Positions 9,073-17,132 of a stretch of DNA of 64,000 nt are shown piece after piece. The stretch comes from Phycisphaerales bacterium. Lineage in GTDB: Bacteria; Planctomycetota; Phycisphaerae; Phycisphaerales; UBA1924. The notes beneath the pieces were generated by a model. The model saw only the letters and a list, made by a program, of their open reading frames with translations, did not search any database and was not told the origin of the DNA. The stretch lies in NCBI GenBank assembly GCA_017642965.1, contig JAEPOJ010000015.1, positions 16,621-80,620 of the forward strand, written 5' to 3'. Each line of letters begins with the position of its first letter. Positions within the stretch are counted from its first letter, which is position 1. The translations under genes and the position numbers were made by a program.

Positions 9073-9452
9073 CCCAGCCCCAGCGGGTCGTTATGTGCCG
9101 GCGCATCATCCGACTTTACTCGCCCTTCCGGATTCATCGCCGGGTCGATCTCACGCAGGTAATCCCAGGAGTACAGCCCGGTCGCGTGCCCGTCGGAGAA
9201 GGTGATCTTGATCGCGTAGTTGCCCACGAGCTCCGCATCGACCGCCGTCACCGTGCTCGACCCTCCCGAGCTGGGCAGGATCGTCAACGGATTCTTCTTC
9301 ATGGACTTCCGCAGCTCCCGCATGTCGGCGCTGGGCGACAGGCGACGGAGGTGTGCGATCGGGTAGACGGACTCACGCCCATCCTGCCAGGTGATCGTCA
9401 GGGCGGTGTCCTTCTTCAGATCCAGATGCTTGGGTGTATGCGTCTGTTTCAT
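9069..9452 (-). CDS. DUF971 / GBBH-like N-terminal domain protein
   Basis: The ATG at 9452 gives a 127-residue protein, the length expected for stand-alone DUF971 proteins. The longer frame to 9545 would run over the pyrF start. It shows the typical pattern LTITWQDGRES.YPI.HLRR and the later YAIKITFSDGHATGLYSWDYLREI, as in the N-terminal domain of gamma-butyrobetaine hydroxylase, a zinc-binding fold. The family is linked with Fe-S cluster or Mrp-type proteins in other bacteria, but its role is not settled. It overlaps recG by 4 bp and is divergent from pyrF across ~40 bp. Confidence 0.85.
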   Translation of the reverse strand: MKQTHTPKHLDLKKDTALTITWQDGRESVYPIAHLRRLSPSADMRELRKSMKKNPLTILPSSGGSSTVTAVDAELVGNYAIKITFSDGHATGLYSWDYLREIDPAMNPEGRVKSDDAPAHNDPLGLG

Positions 9453-9494
9453 CGCGTCTACAGTGTAGAACGACCAGCGCAGGGAGGCCGACTC

Positions 9495-10358
9495 ATGACC
9501 GCAGCGAACCAGATCGATCGACTCGTGACCGCCATCGACATACATGCCTCACCCGCGTGCGTAGGGATCGATCCGGTGTTCAGCAGGATCCCCGACCCCC
9601 TCCGCAGCGGAGACGAGGTCCAGGCGATCGAGGCCTTCAGTCTTCGCGTCCTCGACGCCATCAAAGACGCAGTCCCCGCGATCAAGCCCCAGAGCGCCTG
9701 CTTTGAGCGATACGGGAGCCGTGGTTACGCGGCACTGGAAAAAGTCATTGCGAAGGGACGTGACTTGGGCTTCGTGGTCATCCTCGACGCGAAACGGGGG
9801 GACATCGGCTCTTCCGCCCAGCACTACGCCAAGGGTGCCGCGGATATGGGGGCCCACTTCATCACCGTGTCGCCCTACATGGGCCCCTCCACGGTCGAGC
9901 CGTTCCTCGACGCCGGGCTCGGCGTGTTCGCCCTCGCCCGCACCAGCAACCCGGATTCCGACGAGGTTCAGCTCAATGAGCTGGCTGATGGGCGTCGCGT
10001 GGTTCACGCCATCAGCTCCATAATCGCCAGCCTGGGCTCCGGGCACCCCGGCTCCTCGGGGCTCAGCGCCCTTGGGGCAGTCGTCGGCGCCACCAAGGCC
10101 GCCGACGAGATGGGCATGCTCCGCGGCCTGATGCCAGACCAGATGTTCCTGGTACCTGGCGTCGGGGCTCAGGGGGGCACGGTCGACGACGTCCGCCCCA
10201 TGTGCCGCCCCGAGGCGGCGAGTGCCGGACAGCTCGGGGTCATTGTCAATGCTTCGCGCTCTGTCCTGTACCCGTCAACCGACGGGCAGGATTGGCAGCA
10301 GGGAGTGGCTCAGGCGGCGACCGAGTTCTCGGACGCACTCAGATCACTCCACACCTGA
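9495..10358 (+). CDS. pyrF: Orotidine 5'-phosphate decarboxylase, type 2
   Basis: PyrF decarboxylates OMP to UMP, the last step of de novo pyrimidine synthesis. ATG 9495 has AGGGAGG 7 nt upstream; the open frame continues further upstream but without family similarity. The 287-residue product has the active-site segment DAKRGDI (Asp98, Lys100, Asp103) in the long-form (type 2) context FVILDAKRGDIGSSA, and a C-terminal phosphate-binding VPGVGAQGG segment. It is divergent from the DUF971-recG pair, with no other pyr genes next to it. Confidence 0.96.
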   Translation: MTAANQIDRLVTAIDIHASPACVGIDPVFSRIPDPLRSGDEVQAIEAFSLRVLDAIKDAVPAIKPQSACFERYGSRGYAALEKVIAKGRDLGFVVILDAKRGDIGSSAQHYAKGAADMGAHFITVSPYMGPSTVEPFLDAGLGVFALARTSNPDSDEVQLNELADGRRVVHAISSIIASLGSGHPGSSGLSALGAVVGATKAADEMGMLRGLMPDQMFLVPGVGAQGGTVDDVRPMCRPEAASAGQLGVIVNASRSVLYPSTDGQDWQQGVAQAATEFSDALRSLHT

Positions 10359-10384
10359 ACATGGCTATGAGTTCAAAAAAGGAA

Positions 10385-10421
10385 AGAGGCCGCCGGATGT
10401 TGCACCCACCGAGCGGCCTCT
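10385..10421 (+). terminator. Hairpin after pyrF
   Basis: A 9-bp perfect stem AGAGGCCGC/GCGGCCTCT (10385-10393, 10413-10421) has a 19-nt loop. On the plus strand only CTCTGATTC follows. On the minus strand TTTCCTTTTTT follows, so it would terminate better in the minus direction, although no minus gene is seen there. Confidence 0.5.
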
Positions 10422-10771
10422 CTCTGATTCGTCACACTCAACGACGTGTGTGAGCATTCAAGTTGTGGGTCACGCAGGTCCGGCGGGTGCTTCGGATCCG
10501 TACATGTGTCCCCGATGAGCTGTCAGCGCCGAAACGGCGTGTGTTCATCTCGCGTGACGAACATGCCACGAGCCGGGGGACAAGACCACCCAATCGAGGG
10601 AAATTCCCGTCAAATGGGCAGAATTCAGTCGCGCACGCTCCAGCGGGCAGGAATCCGCTCCTGAGCGTATGAATTCGCAAAAAAACTCATCAACTCGCTG
10701 GGTTTCTGGCAAATCGGGTCCACCTTGTACCCGAGACACCATCTGCAGTCACCCCTGCGAGGAGAGTATCG
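10422..10771. other. 350-bp region before the first PEP-CTERM gene
   Basis: No convincing coding sequence is present; short frames on both strands lack ribosome sites and family resemblance. The stretch is moderately GC-rich with several short palindromes, including AGCGGGCAGGAATCCGCT near 10641. It must carry the promoter and 5' leader of the gene at 10772, whose GAGGAG ribosome site lies just upstream of the ATG. No sigma-70 boxes could be named confidently. Confidence 0.4.
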
Positions 10772-11323
10772 ATGAAAATGAAGATCATGACATTGGGCAT
10801 TGCCGCGTGCGCGACCGTCGCGAACGCGGGTGCTTTCTTTAGCGAAGTTGAGGACAACAACTCCATCGCGATGGCCAACGACATCGGGAGCTTCGACACC
10901 CCCGGCGGCTCGGTTGCCATCGACGGCACCATCACCCGCAGCGACGTGGATTGGTTCAGCTTCACCCTGGACAACACCGCCTCGCTCTCCTTCTTCGCCG
11001 CGTTCAGCGTCGGGAACGGCGATGGCATCATGCAACTCGTGACCGACTCCGGCGACGTCATCGCATTTGACGATGACTCGGGCGTTGGCCTGATGCCCGC
11101 TATCCAGGTCGAGAACCTGGCGGCTGGCACCTACTACCTCGCCTTCGGCGGCTTTGGCGATGTCGACAGCACCTCTGTCGACACCGACGAGCTGGCTGAC
11201 GGCCTGAGCCATACCGAAGATTTCGGTTACAAGCTCAGCATCGGGTTCTCGATCGTTCCCGCTCCTGGTGCCTTGGCACTCTTCGGCATGGGCGGCATCG
11301 TCATGACCCGCCGTCGCCGCTGA
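10772..11323 (+). CDS. Secreted PEP-CTERM protein with PPC-like domain
   Basis: The 183-residue product has a signal peptide ending near VANAG. A PPC-like beta domain follows (SEVEDNNSIAMAND..., DVDWFSFTLDN, GTYYLAFGGFGDVD). It ends in PAPGALALFGMGGIVMTRRRR, a PEP-CTERM-type sorting signal of turn, hydrophobic segment and Arg cluster. Such tails are cut by exosortases, none of which is in this window. The next gene is a paralogue of the same length, so this is a tandem duplication. Function beyond cell-surface or exported display is unknown. GAGGAG precedes the ATG. Confidence 0.88.
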   Translation: MKMKIMTLGIAACATVANAGAFFSEVEDNNSIAMANDIGSFDTPGGSVAIDGTITRSDVDWFSFTLDNTASLSFFAAFSVGNGDGIMQLVTDSGDVIAFDDDSGVGLMPAIQVENLAAGTYYLAFGGFGDVDSTSVDTDELADGLSHTEDFGYKLSIGFSIVPAPGALALFGMGGIVMTRRRR

Positions 11324-11351
11324 ATCGCAGGTGATTTCTCAGTCGATTGAA

Positions 11352-11376
11352 AGCCGGCCGAATGGCCGGCTTTTTT
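11352..11376 (+). terminator. Rho-independent terminator between PEP-CTERM paralogues
   Basis: A perfect 8-bp stem AGCCGGCC/GGCCGGCT with GAAT loop is followed by TTTTTT. It ends the first paralogue, so the second must have its own promoter in 11377-11565. Confidence 0.92.
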
Positions 11377-11503
11377 ACGTACCTGCCCCCTCGTTCTCCA
11401 TCTGTTCGTAGGACAAGCGATGGAACGGAAGCGAAATTGAAAAAATAAACTTTTCCCAGTGTTTTCGCAGGATGAAAAAACAGTGAAAGGAGGTAATTTA
11501 GGC

Positions 11504-11548
11504 ATGCCCACCCGCAGTTCTGAGTCCACTGAGGGCATGTCGAAGTGA
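11504..11548 (+). CDS. Possible 14-codon upstream ORF behind a strong SD
   Basis: AAAGGAGGT at 11486-11494, nearly the full anti-Shine-Dalgarno complement, lies 9 nt before an ATG at 11504. That ATG opens a 14-codon frame (MPTRSSESTEGMSK) ending at 11548, 17 nt before the ATG of the second PEP-CTERM gene. It could be a regulatory upstream ORF, or the SD could belong to an abandoned start. The peptide has no recognisable features and coding status is uncertain. Confidence 0.3.
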   Translation: MPTRSSESTEGMSK

Positions 11549-11565
11549 CTCTGTGAGGAAGAGAT

Positions 11566-12117
11566 ATGAGAGTAAGAGCAGCATGCGCGATTGTTCTCGC
11601 GGCTGCCGGCAATGCGCAAGCCGGCACATTTACTGAAAGCGAGAACAACAACACGTTGGGGACTGCCAACGGCCTGGGACTCTTTGATGTCCCCGGCGGC
11701 AGCCTGATCATCACCGGCTCCATTACCGACAACGATGTGGATTGGTTCGAGTTCACGCTCAACAACACCGCATCGCTCGCGGTCTTCGCAGGATTCGCGT
11801 TCGGGAACAGTCCCGACGGCGTCATGCAGATCGTGACTAGCACCGGCGACGTTATCGCGTTCGATGACGACTCCGGTGTCAACCTGATGCCCTCCATCCA
11901 GATCGAATCGCTCAGCGCGGGGACCTACTACCTCGGGCTGTCCGGATTCGGGGATGTCGGATCAGATTCGGTCGACACCGATGAGCTCGCAGATGGTCTC
12001 GGACACAGCGAAAACTTTGATTACAAGCTCGCGGTCGGTTTCTCAGTGATACCCGCCCCCGGATCGCTCGCGATCATGGGACTCGGCGGCCTCGTCGCCA
12101 CCAGGCGCAGACGCTGA
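11566..12117 (+). CDS. Secreted PEP-CTERM protein, tandem paralogue
   Basis: The 183-residue protein is clearly homologous along its full length to the one encoded at 10772: same signal-peptide position, SENNNTLGTAN, NDVDWFEFTLNN, GDVIAFDDDSGV, GTYYLGLSGFGDV and tail PAPGSLAIMGLGGLVATRRRR. GAGGAAGAG precedes ATG 11566. Its separate leader contains an unusually strong SD and a short upstream frame. Like its neighbour it is presumably exported and processed by an exosortase-type system. Specific function is unknown. Confidence 0.88.
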   Translation: MRVRAACAIVLAAAGNAQAGTFTESENNNTLGTANGLGLFDVPGGSLIITGSITDNDVDWFEFTLNNTASLAVFAGFAFGNSPDGVMQIVTSTGDVIAFDDDSGVNLMPSIQIESLSAGTYYLGLSGFGDVGSDSVDTDELADGLGHSENFDYKLAVGFSVIPAPGSLAIMGLGGLVATRRRR

Positions 12118-12145
12118 GCATCGTACCGCGCGACACATCACACAA

Positions 12146-12170
12146 AAGCCCGAGCAATGCTCGGGCTTAT
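12146..12170. terminator. Bidirectional terminator between PEP-CTERM gene and nuoI
   Basis: Stem AAGCCCGAGC/GCTCGGGCTT with an AAT loop has A-rich sequence on one side and TTATT on the other. It lies between convergent genes and can serve both. Confidence 0.85.
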
Positions 12171-12196
12171 TCGTGTTCAGTCAACAGATCACCGGT

Positions 12197-12742
12197 TCAC
12201 ATCGGCTTCTGGTCGATCGTGATGTCGTACACGTGCAGGAGCTTGTTCTTGTCGTAGACCATCTCCTGACGCGATTTGCCGACCACGTCGTACAGCGGGG
12301 TCAGCTCAATCGCGTCGACCGGGCAGGCCTCCTCACACATACCGCAGAAGATGCAGCGGAGCTCGTCGATCTCGAACTTCGCCGGGTACTTCTCGCGATC
12401 GTCCCAGGGTGATTCGGCCGCCTCGATGTGGATGCAGTTCGCGGGGCAGATCGTTGGGCACATCATGCAGGCCACGCACTTCACCCGACCAGCCGGGTCG
12501 CGGTTCAGGCGGTGCACACCCCGGAAGTTTGAGGGCTCCAGCCCGCCGTGTTCCGGGTCATAGTGCTCACGCCGCTCCTCGGGGTACTGCAATGTGCGGC
12601 TCGTGTGCCCCTGGCCGAATGAGGTAAAGAAGTGACGCAGCGTCGTCCCGAAGCCCTTGATGATGCTCGGGAAGTACACCGCCTCGGATGTCCTCATTGG
12701 GGCGGGCTCGATCGTGATGATGTCTTCGTCGCGGATGGGCAT
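12197..12742 (-). CDS. nuoI: NADH-quinone oxidoreductase subunit I, stand-alone
   Basis: The 181-residue ferredoxin-like subunit has two 4Fe-4S motifs: Cys89-x2-Cys92-x2-Cys95-x3-Cys99, then Cys130-x2-Cys133-x2-Cys136-x3-Cys140. In complex I, NuoI carries clusters N6a and N6b between the peripheral arm and the membrane arm. The segment IIKGFGTTLRHFF and the length fit NuoI. No other nuo gene is adjacent: a terminator lies downstream and an unrelated divergent gene upstream. The remaining subunits must therefore be elsewhere. Confidence 0.88.
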   Translation of the reverse strand: MPIRDEDIITIEPAPMRTSEAVYFPSIIKGFGTTLRHFFTSFGQGHTSRTLQYPEERREHYDPEHGGLEPSNFRGVHRLNRDPAGRVKCVACMMCPTICPANCIHIEAAESPWDDREKYPAKFEIDELRCIFCGMCEEACPVDAIELTPLYDVVGKSRQEMVYDKNKLLHVYDITIDQKPM

Positions 12743-12826
12743 ACTGCGCGGAGTATAGCGGGTTTCCAGCCCGTGAGTGGGGGTGGCGGATCACTTCTCG
12801 TCGGTTTTGCGGCATATCATCTGGGC

Positions 12827-13762
12827 ATGACCGATCGCCGATCAGGACCGCCGCTGTTTGACCTCATGCGAGAACGAGGTGATCGTCCACCGGCACCCAA
12901 ACCGAAGGAAGCGCCCAAGCAGCAGGAGAGCTCGACAGAAACGAGGGCACCTGCGCAGAGCCAGAGCCAGAGCCAGAGTCCGCAGCCTGCGCCCACATCT
13001 CAACGCCAGGAGTCCCGCCCGACGGCATGGGATACTACGGGCGGTGTTTCTCGTGCAGAGCGATCCGCGGCTGCCATGCTCGACGAGGACCCGCAGTCCG
13101 ACACGGGCATCTCACTTTCCGTTGCGAAGTTCTACACGCTCGTCGCCATCGCGCTGGTTCTGATCGTGGGCGCGTGGGCCGGCGGGTATCAGATCGGGTA
13201 CGGCGACGGCAAGGATGAGATGGCTCAGTACCTCCCGGACCAGCCAGTTGTGAGTCCGCAGGGCTCCTCGAACGCGACACCAGAATCGAGCCAGCCGACG
13301 GCAGCGAACCGCAACACGACCAGCGAGCCGACCACGCAGCCGCAGACCAACAGGCAGCCCACCACACCCCCGCAGACGGGCAACCAGGCCCGTTCGGCGA
13401 GTGATCTGATGACCCCAAACGGGTTCCGCACGGACGATCCTCGCTCGCCGGGCATGAACTACCTGGCGCTCGCGACCCTGCCTACCGAACAGGCAGCGGA
13501 CGCCATCAGCTTCATGAGCGCCAACGGGGTCACAGTCATCGGCGTCCCTGTGCTGGACTCTCGGGGGAACAGCGCCAACAATCCTTCCCGCTATTCGCTG
13601 TATTCGCTTGGGCTTGCGATCCCGGGCAATCGGTGGAGCGCCATGAGCAACCAGCGACTCGAGCATCAGCAGATGATCGCCAACCTGGGAGCCCGCTGGC
13701 AGCGGGAACGGCGAGGCGGCTCGGATTTCTCCCAGACCAACTGGGAAAAATACGAGCCCTGA
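12827..13762 (+). CDS. Single-pass membrane protein with SPOR-like C-terminus
   Basis: The chosen ATG 12827 begins MTDRRSGPPLFDL. The 311-residue protein has a Pro/Gln/Ser-rich disordered cytoplasmic part (20-90) with an SQSQSQS run, one membrane segment (about 101-123) and a Thr/Gln/Pro-rich linker. A compact C-terminal domain (about 210-300: MNYLALATLPTEQAADAISF...) has the layout of SPOR-like peptidoglycan-binding domains. Assignment to SPOR is by layout only. It may be a cell-envelope protein. It is divergent from nuoI. Confidence 0.72.
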   Translation: MTDRRSGPPLFDLMRERGDRPPAPKPKEAPKQQESSTETRAPAQSQSQSQSPQPAPTSQRQESRPTAWDTTGGVSRAERSAAAMLDEDPQSDTGISLSVAKFYTLVAIALVLIVGAWAGGYQIGYGDGKDEMAQYLPDQPVVSPQGSSNATPESSQPTAANRNTTSEPTTQPQTNRQPTTPPQTGNQARSASDLMTPNGFRTDDPRSPGMNYLALATLPTEQAADAISFMSANGVTVIGVPVLDSRGNSANNPSRYSLYSLGLAIPGNRWSAMSNQRLEHQQMIANLGARWQRERRGGSDFSQTNWEKYEP

Positions 13763-13815
13763 ACGAGGCAGTCACCACGCACAAAGCGTGATAGAGCATT
13801 CAAGCGGAGCACACC

Positions 13816-13974
13816 ATGAGCATCGATCCCTCACTCAAGACCGAAGGTAACCTGACCACGGTGCGCAACGTCATGACCCGCGCCGAACGAATCGCCGCGC
13901 TTAAGGAAGACGGCAAGTTCAAGGAAGACAAGAACACCGCCCTCGGCCTGCCGAAGACCAAGGTCAAGGAATAA
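13816..13974 (+). CDS. Small basic protein, TIGR04137-like (52 aa)
   Basis: A complete 52-codon gene: ATG with GGAG 8 nt upstream, TAA at 13972. The peptide begins MSIDPSLKTEGNLTTVRNVM, continues TRAERIAALKEDGKF and ends ALGLPKTKVKE. This matches what I recall of a small basic protein family of Planctomycetes, Verrucomicrobia and Chlamydiae: N-terminal S-x-HPSLK-like start, RNVLTRAERI core, GLPK.K tail. The family is suspected to act with the ribosome, but that is not certain. A strong terminator follows, so it is a single-gene unit. Confidence 0.82.
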   Translation: MSIDPSLKTEGNLTTVRNVMTRAERIAALKEDGKFKEDKNTALGLPKTKVKE

Positions 13975-14019
13975 CTCGGCTCATCACCCAGCCGAACCAG
14001 CGCTTGCACGAATCAGGTG

Positions 14020-14053
14020 GCTGCGTGATGTCACATCACGCGGCTTTTCTTTT
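14020..14053 (+). terminator. Rho-independent terminator of the small basic protein gene
   Basis: An 11-bp stem GCTGCGTGATG/CATCACGCGGC (14020-14030, 14034-14044; one G-U pair) with TCA loop is followed by TTTTCTTTT. Confidence 0.9.
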
Positions 14054-14082
14054 GTACCGGCACCATGACCAAGGATGAACGA

Positions 14083-15300
14083 ATGACCCAGATCGATGGC
14101 ACTGACCTGAGTTCCCTCATCTCCGATCGCGCATCGGCGATCGACGCATCGGGCATCCGGCGGATCTTCGCGCTCGCCGCGACGCTGCAGGACCCGATCA
14201 ACCTCTCCATCGGTCAGCCCGACTTCCCCGTCCCCAACGCGATCAAGCAAGCGGCCATCAACGCCATCGACAACGACGTCAACGGCTACACCCTCACGCA
14301 GGGCCTCCCGTCGCTGCTGGCCAAGGTCAACGCGTGGCTTGAGACCGATCTCGGCTGGGACACCAGAACGGTCAACACGCTCGGGCATGAGGGCCCGGTC
14401 TCGTTCATCACTTCGGGCACATCCGGTGCGCTCCTGCTCGCGTTCATGGCCCTGCTCAACCCGGGCGACGAGTGCATCATCCCCGACCCATACTTCGTCG
14501 CGTACCCGCACATCGCCACGCTGTGTGGCGCCAAGGCGGTTACGGTTGATACCTACCCCGACTTCCGACTCACCGCGGAGCGCGTCGCGGAAAAGATCAC
14601 CGACAAGACGAAGTTCGTCCTCTTCAACACGCCCAGCAATCCATGCGGCGTCGTACCCAGCCGCGACGAGTGCGCCGAGCTCCGCGAGCTCTGCAAGTCC
14701 AAGGGCGTGCTGCTGATCTCTGACGAGATCTACGATGAGTTCGCGTTCTCCGATTTCACCACCGATCACGCGGCCAAGGACCAGTCCATCAAACGCTGCC
14801 CAAGCCCAGCCCGGCTCGAGGGCGCGGATCAGGACACGCTCTTGATCCGTGGGTTCGGAAAGACATACGCCTGCACGGGATGGCGACTGGGTTACGCCGC
14901 CGGCCCGCGGAGCATCATCGAGCAGATGGCCAAGCTCCAGCAGTACACCTTTGTCTGCGCACCCTCGCCCCTGCAAGCCGGGGTTGAGGCTTGCTTCGAG
15001 ACCAGCATGAGCGAGCAGGTCGCTGAGTTCGAATCGCGCCGTGATCTCATTCAGGAGAAGCTCGGACACCTCACAGAGATCGCCACGCCCGGCGGCGCGT
15101 TCTACGCCTTCATCAAGGTCCCCGAGCACCTGGGGATGACCGGTGCTGAGTTCACGGAGAAGGCGATCGAGCGAGAGGTGCTCGTGATCCCCGGAGGCGC
15201 CTTCTCATCGAAGGACACACACTTCCGGATCAGCTTCGCGACTCGACGCGACAAGCTCTCGCAAGGGCTCGATATCCTCGCAGAGCTCATGCAAAAGTAA
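14083..15300 (+). CDS. Class I PLP aminotransferase (aspartate family)
   Basis: ATG 14083 is preferred because AAGGA lies 8 nt upstream; an ATG at 14065 has no ribosome site. The 405-residue protein is a fold-type I aminotransferase. It has IGQPDFPVP near the N-terminus, the NPSNPCG-type segment NTPSNPCG (~182-189), the ISDEIYDEF segment with the PLP aspartate, and FGKTYACTGWRLGY with Schiff-base Lys260. It is probably an aspartate- or branched-substrate aminotransferase; specificity cannot be read from sequence alone. It has no pathway partners next to it. Confidence 0.9.
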   Translation: MTQIDGTDLSSLISDRASAIDASGIRRIFALAATLQDPINLSIGQPDFPVPNAIKQAAINAIDNDVNGYTLTQGLPSLLAKVNAWLETDLGWDTRTVNTLGHEGPVSFITSGTSGALLLAFMALLNPGDECIIPDPYFVAYPHIATLCGAKAVTVDTYPDFRLTAERVAEKITDKTKFVLFNTPSNPCGVVPSRDECAELRELCKSKGVLLISDEIYDEFAFSDFTTDHAAKDQSIKRCPSPARLEGADQDTLLIRGFGKTYACTGWRLGYAAGPRSIIEQMAKLQQYTFVCAPSPLQAGVEACFETSMSEQVAEFESRRDLIQEKLGHLTEIATPGGAFYAFIKVPEHLGMTGAEFTEKAIEREVLVIPGGAFSSKDTHFRISFATRRDKLSQGLDILAELMQK

Positions 15301-15311
15301 CTCGGTGAGTC

Positions 15312-16202
15312 TCAGAATCGGATCTGCAGGCGGGCGAACAGCCCCTCCTGCGTCAGCTCTGTGTTCACGGTGCCGACATCGAAGTTCGAGCGGATGATCC
15401 GGTACCCGGCGGTGAAATCAACATTGCGGGTGATCCGAAGGTCCGTCGCCGCGTTGAAGTCGATGAGCGCATCGCCAGACTCGATCGGGTGCGTCAGCGC
15501 ACTCCCGGAGATCGAAAGGTCATCGTTGAGCTGCCAGCGAACGCCCGAGCCCACCATCGGCATGAGGATGGCCCGGTGCTCGGAATCGATGCTGGTCAGG
15601 CCGCTCGAATCTTTCACGCGCTTGCCGATGTTGGCATCGATCGCCTTGAGCCCCGAGAGCACGGAGAGCGCGAGGTCACCGGTCTTCACCGCGTCCCATT
15701 CGACCGAGAGATCGTACAGATCGTACTCGCCCTCGCTCTGCGTGATGCTCGCGACGTGCCCCTCGCCTGGGTTGCCAAACCCGCCCTGGCTGCCAGCGAT
15801 GTTCCCATCACGCAGAGCCGTCGTGCGCCCGACCTTGAAGCTCAGTGAGTCGTTGAACGACATGACCGGCCGGTCATCGCTGTGGTGCGTCGCCCAGGCC
15901 TCGATCGTGACCGGATGATCGTCCTGCGTTACCCGTCGCAGCGTCGGCTCAAAGGTGGGAATCTCGAATCGCTCCGAGATCCAGGATGGATCGATCCCCG
16001 CGGCCCGCAGCTCGGTGAGCTCCTCGGCACTGATCGGGACGAGGAACGCATCGATGCGATCATCAACCTCAAAGGTATCACGATCAAAGAACATCGACGC
16101 CATGTAGGCGCTCTGCTGATCACGGACATCAACAGCTTGCTGCGCCGCAGCACCGGCAGCAATAGAACCCAACGTCAGAATGATGCCCATGCATCGCATC
16201 AC
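15312..16202 (-). CDS. Predicted outer-membrane beta-barrel protein
   Basis: The 296-residue product has a short signal peptide ending AAGAAAQ. A ~70-residue periplasmic-like region follows, then alternating hydrophobic/polar strands to a C-terminal aromatic residue (LFARLQIRF), the hallmark of barrel proteins recognised by BAM. GAGGAG lies 10 nt before GTG 16202; an ATG immediately follows in frame. The family is not recognised. It could be a planctomycete-specific porin-like or adhesion protein. Confidence 0.6.
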   Translation of the reverse strand: MMRCMGIILTLGSIAAGAAAQQAVDVRDQQSAYMASMFFDRDTFEVDDRIDAFLVPISAEELTELRAAGIDPSWISERFEIPTFEPTLRRVTQDDHPVTIEAWATHHSDDRPVMSFNDSLSFKVGRTTALRDGNIAGSQGGFGNPGEGHVASITQSEGEYDLYDLSVEWDAVKTGDLALSVLSGLKAIDANIGKRVKDSSGLTSIDSEHRAILMPMVGSGVRWQLNDDLSISGSALTHPIESGDALIDFNAATDLRITRNVDFTAGYRIIRSNFDVGTVNTELTQEGLFARLQIRF

Positions 16203-16244
16203 GCGAAATTGTCTCCTCTGACGCGTTCAAAGTCAAACCGGTGA

Positions 16245-17075
16245 TCACGCGTGCTGCTCTATAAATCGTGCGATTTGATCCGCCGTCTTCAATAGTGGTT
16301 CGGATCGCGGGGCACTCTTTGCGCTCGGATTGGGCATGTTGAGCACATGATTCGATCCTTTCAGCACAATAAGGGGGGTGTGGAGTTTGTGAGCAATCGC
16401 TAGCCCCGCGTCCATCGGGACCGCATCATCCGCATCGCCGTGCAGAACACACGCGGGCAATCCACAACGCGACGCCTGCCCGAGCACATCGTGATCCTCT
16501 GCCGATTCGATCTGCTCACGCAGCCAGGCGGCATCGATCCTCAGTTCCTGCTTCGTGCGCGCGCTCTGCGTGATCGTGTAGCCGCGTTCGAGCATCGCGT
16601 GCCGCTCTTGCTCACTCAGGCAGCAGCAGCGATCGACCGCGTTGATTGTCGCGACACCCGCAAGGTCCAACTCCTCGCGATGACGCCCCGCGCTCAGCAG
16701 TGCCGTCGCGCCACCACGCGAATGACCGATGAGGAACATCGGCAGGCCAGCGCCCGCGATCTCGCCATCGCGCACCGCACGCACCACGCGGCGAACATCA
16801 TCCACCTGACGCGTCCACGTATCGAGCTCGAACAGATCCGGTCGTGCAAAGGTCTCGATATCGTTGGTCATCCCCGAAGTCGAGAAGTTGAACCGGTGCA
16901 CAAGCACGCCCCGCTCGCACAGATCGTGCGCGAGCAGCGGGATGAACCCGTAGTCCTTGTACCCCTTGTAGCCGTGCAGCAGCAGGGCGCACGCGACGGG
17001 GTCGCCCGCCGGGACGTGCGTATCGCCGAGGATCTCCAACCCGTGCTCGTTGATGATGGTGAACGCTGTGCTCAT
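16245..17075 (-). CDS. Alpha/beta hydrolase, serine esterase-like
   Basis: ATG 17075 is chosen because AAGGAG lies 6 nt upstream. The 276-residue protein has the alpha/beta-hydrolase layout: LLLHGYKGYK oxyanion strand, nucleophile elbow GHSRGG (Ser119), HGDADDAVP with Asp215, and SNHVLN with His242, so the catalytic triad is complete. The DCCCLS run (three consecutive Cys) is odd. No signal peptide is seen, so it acts in the cytoplasm. Substrate unknown; dienelactone-hydrolase or BAAT-like esterases are the nearest types. Confidence 0.82.
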   Translation of the reverse strand: MSTAFTIINEHGLEILGDTHVPAGDPVACALLLHGYKGYKDYGFIPLLAHDLCERGVLVHRFNFSTSGMTNDIETFARPDLFELDTWTRQVDDVRRVVRAVRDGEIAGAGLPMFLIGHSRGGATALLSAGRHREELDLAGVATINAVDRCCCLSEQERHAMLERGYTITQSARTKQELRIDAAWLREQIESAEDHDVLGQASRCGLPACVLHGDADDAVPMDAGLAIAHKLHTPLIVLKGSNHVLNMPNPSAKSAPRSEPLLKTADQIARFIEQHA

Positions 17076-17132
17076 GCGGTGCTCCTTGTTCAAACCATAG
17101 CGCCCGCGATTGATCGCCTAGACTAGAGATCC

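Noticed and set aside
9093..9494. N-terminal extension of pyrF (421-aa frame)
   Set aside because: The extension is antisense to the DUF971 gene, and ATG 9495 has a strong AGGGAGG site matching the family start.
10438..10680. 80-aa minus-strand ORF before the PEP-CTERM gene
   Set aside because: No ribosome site, biased composition, and no family resemblance.
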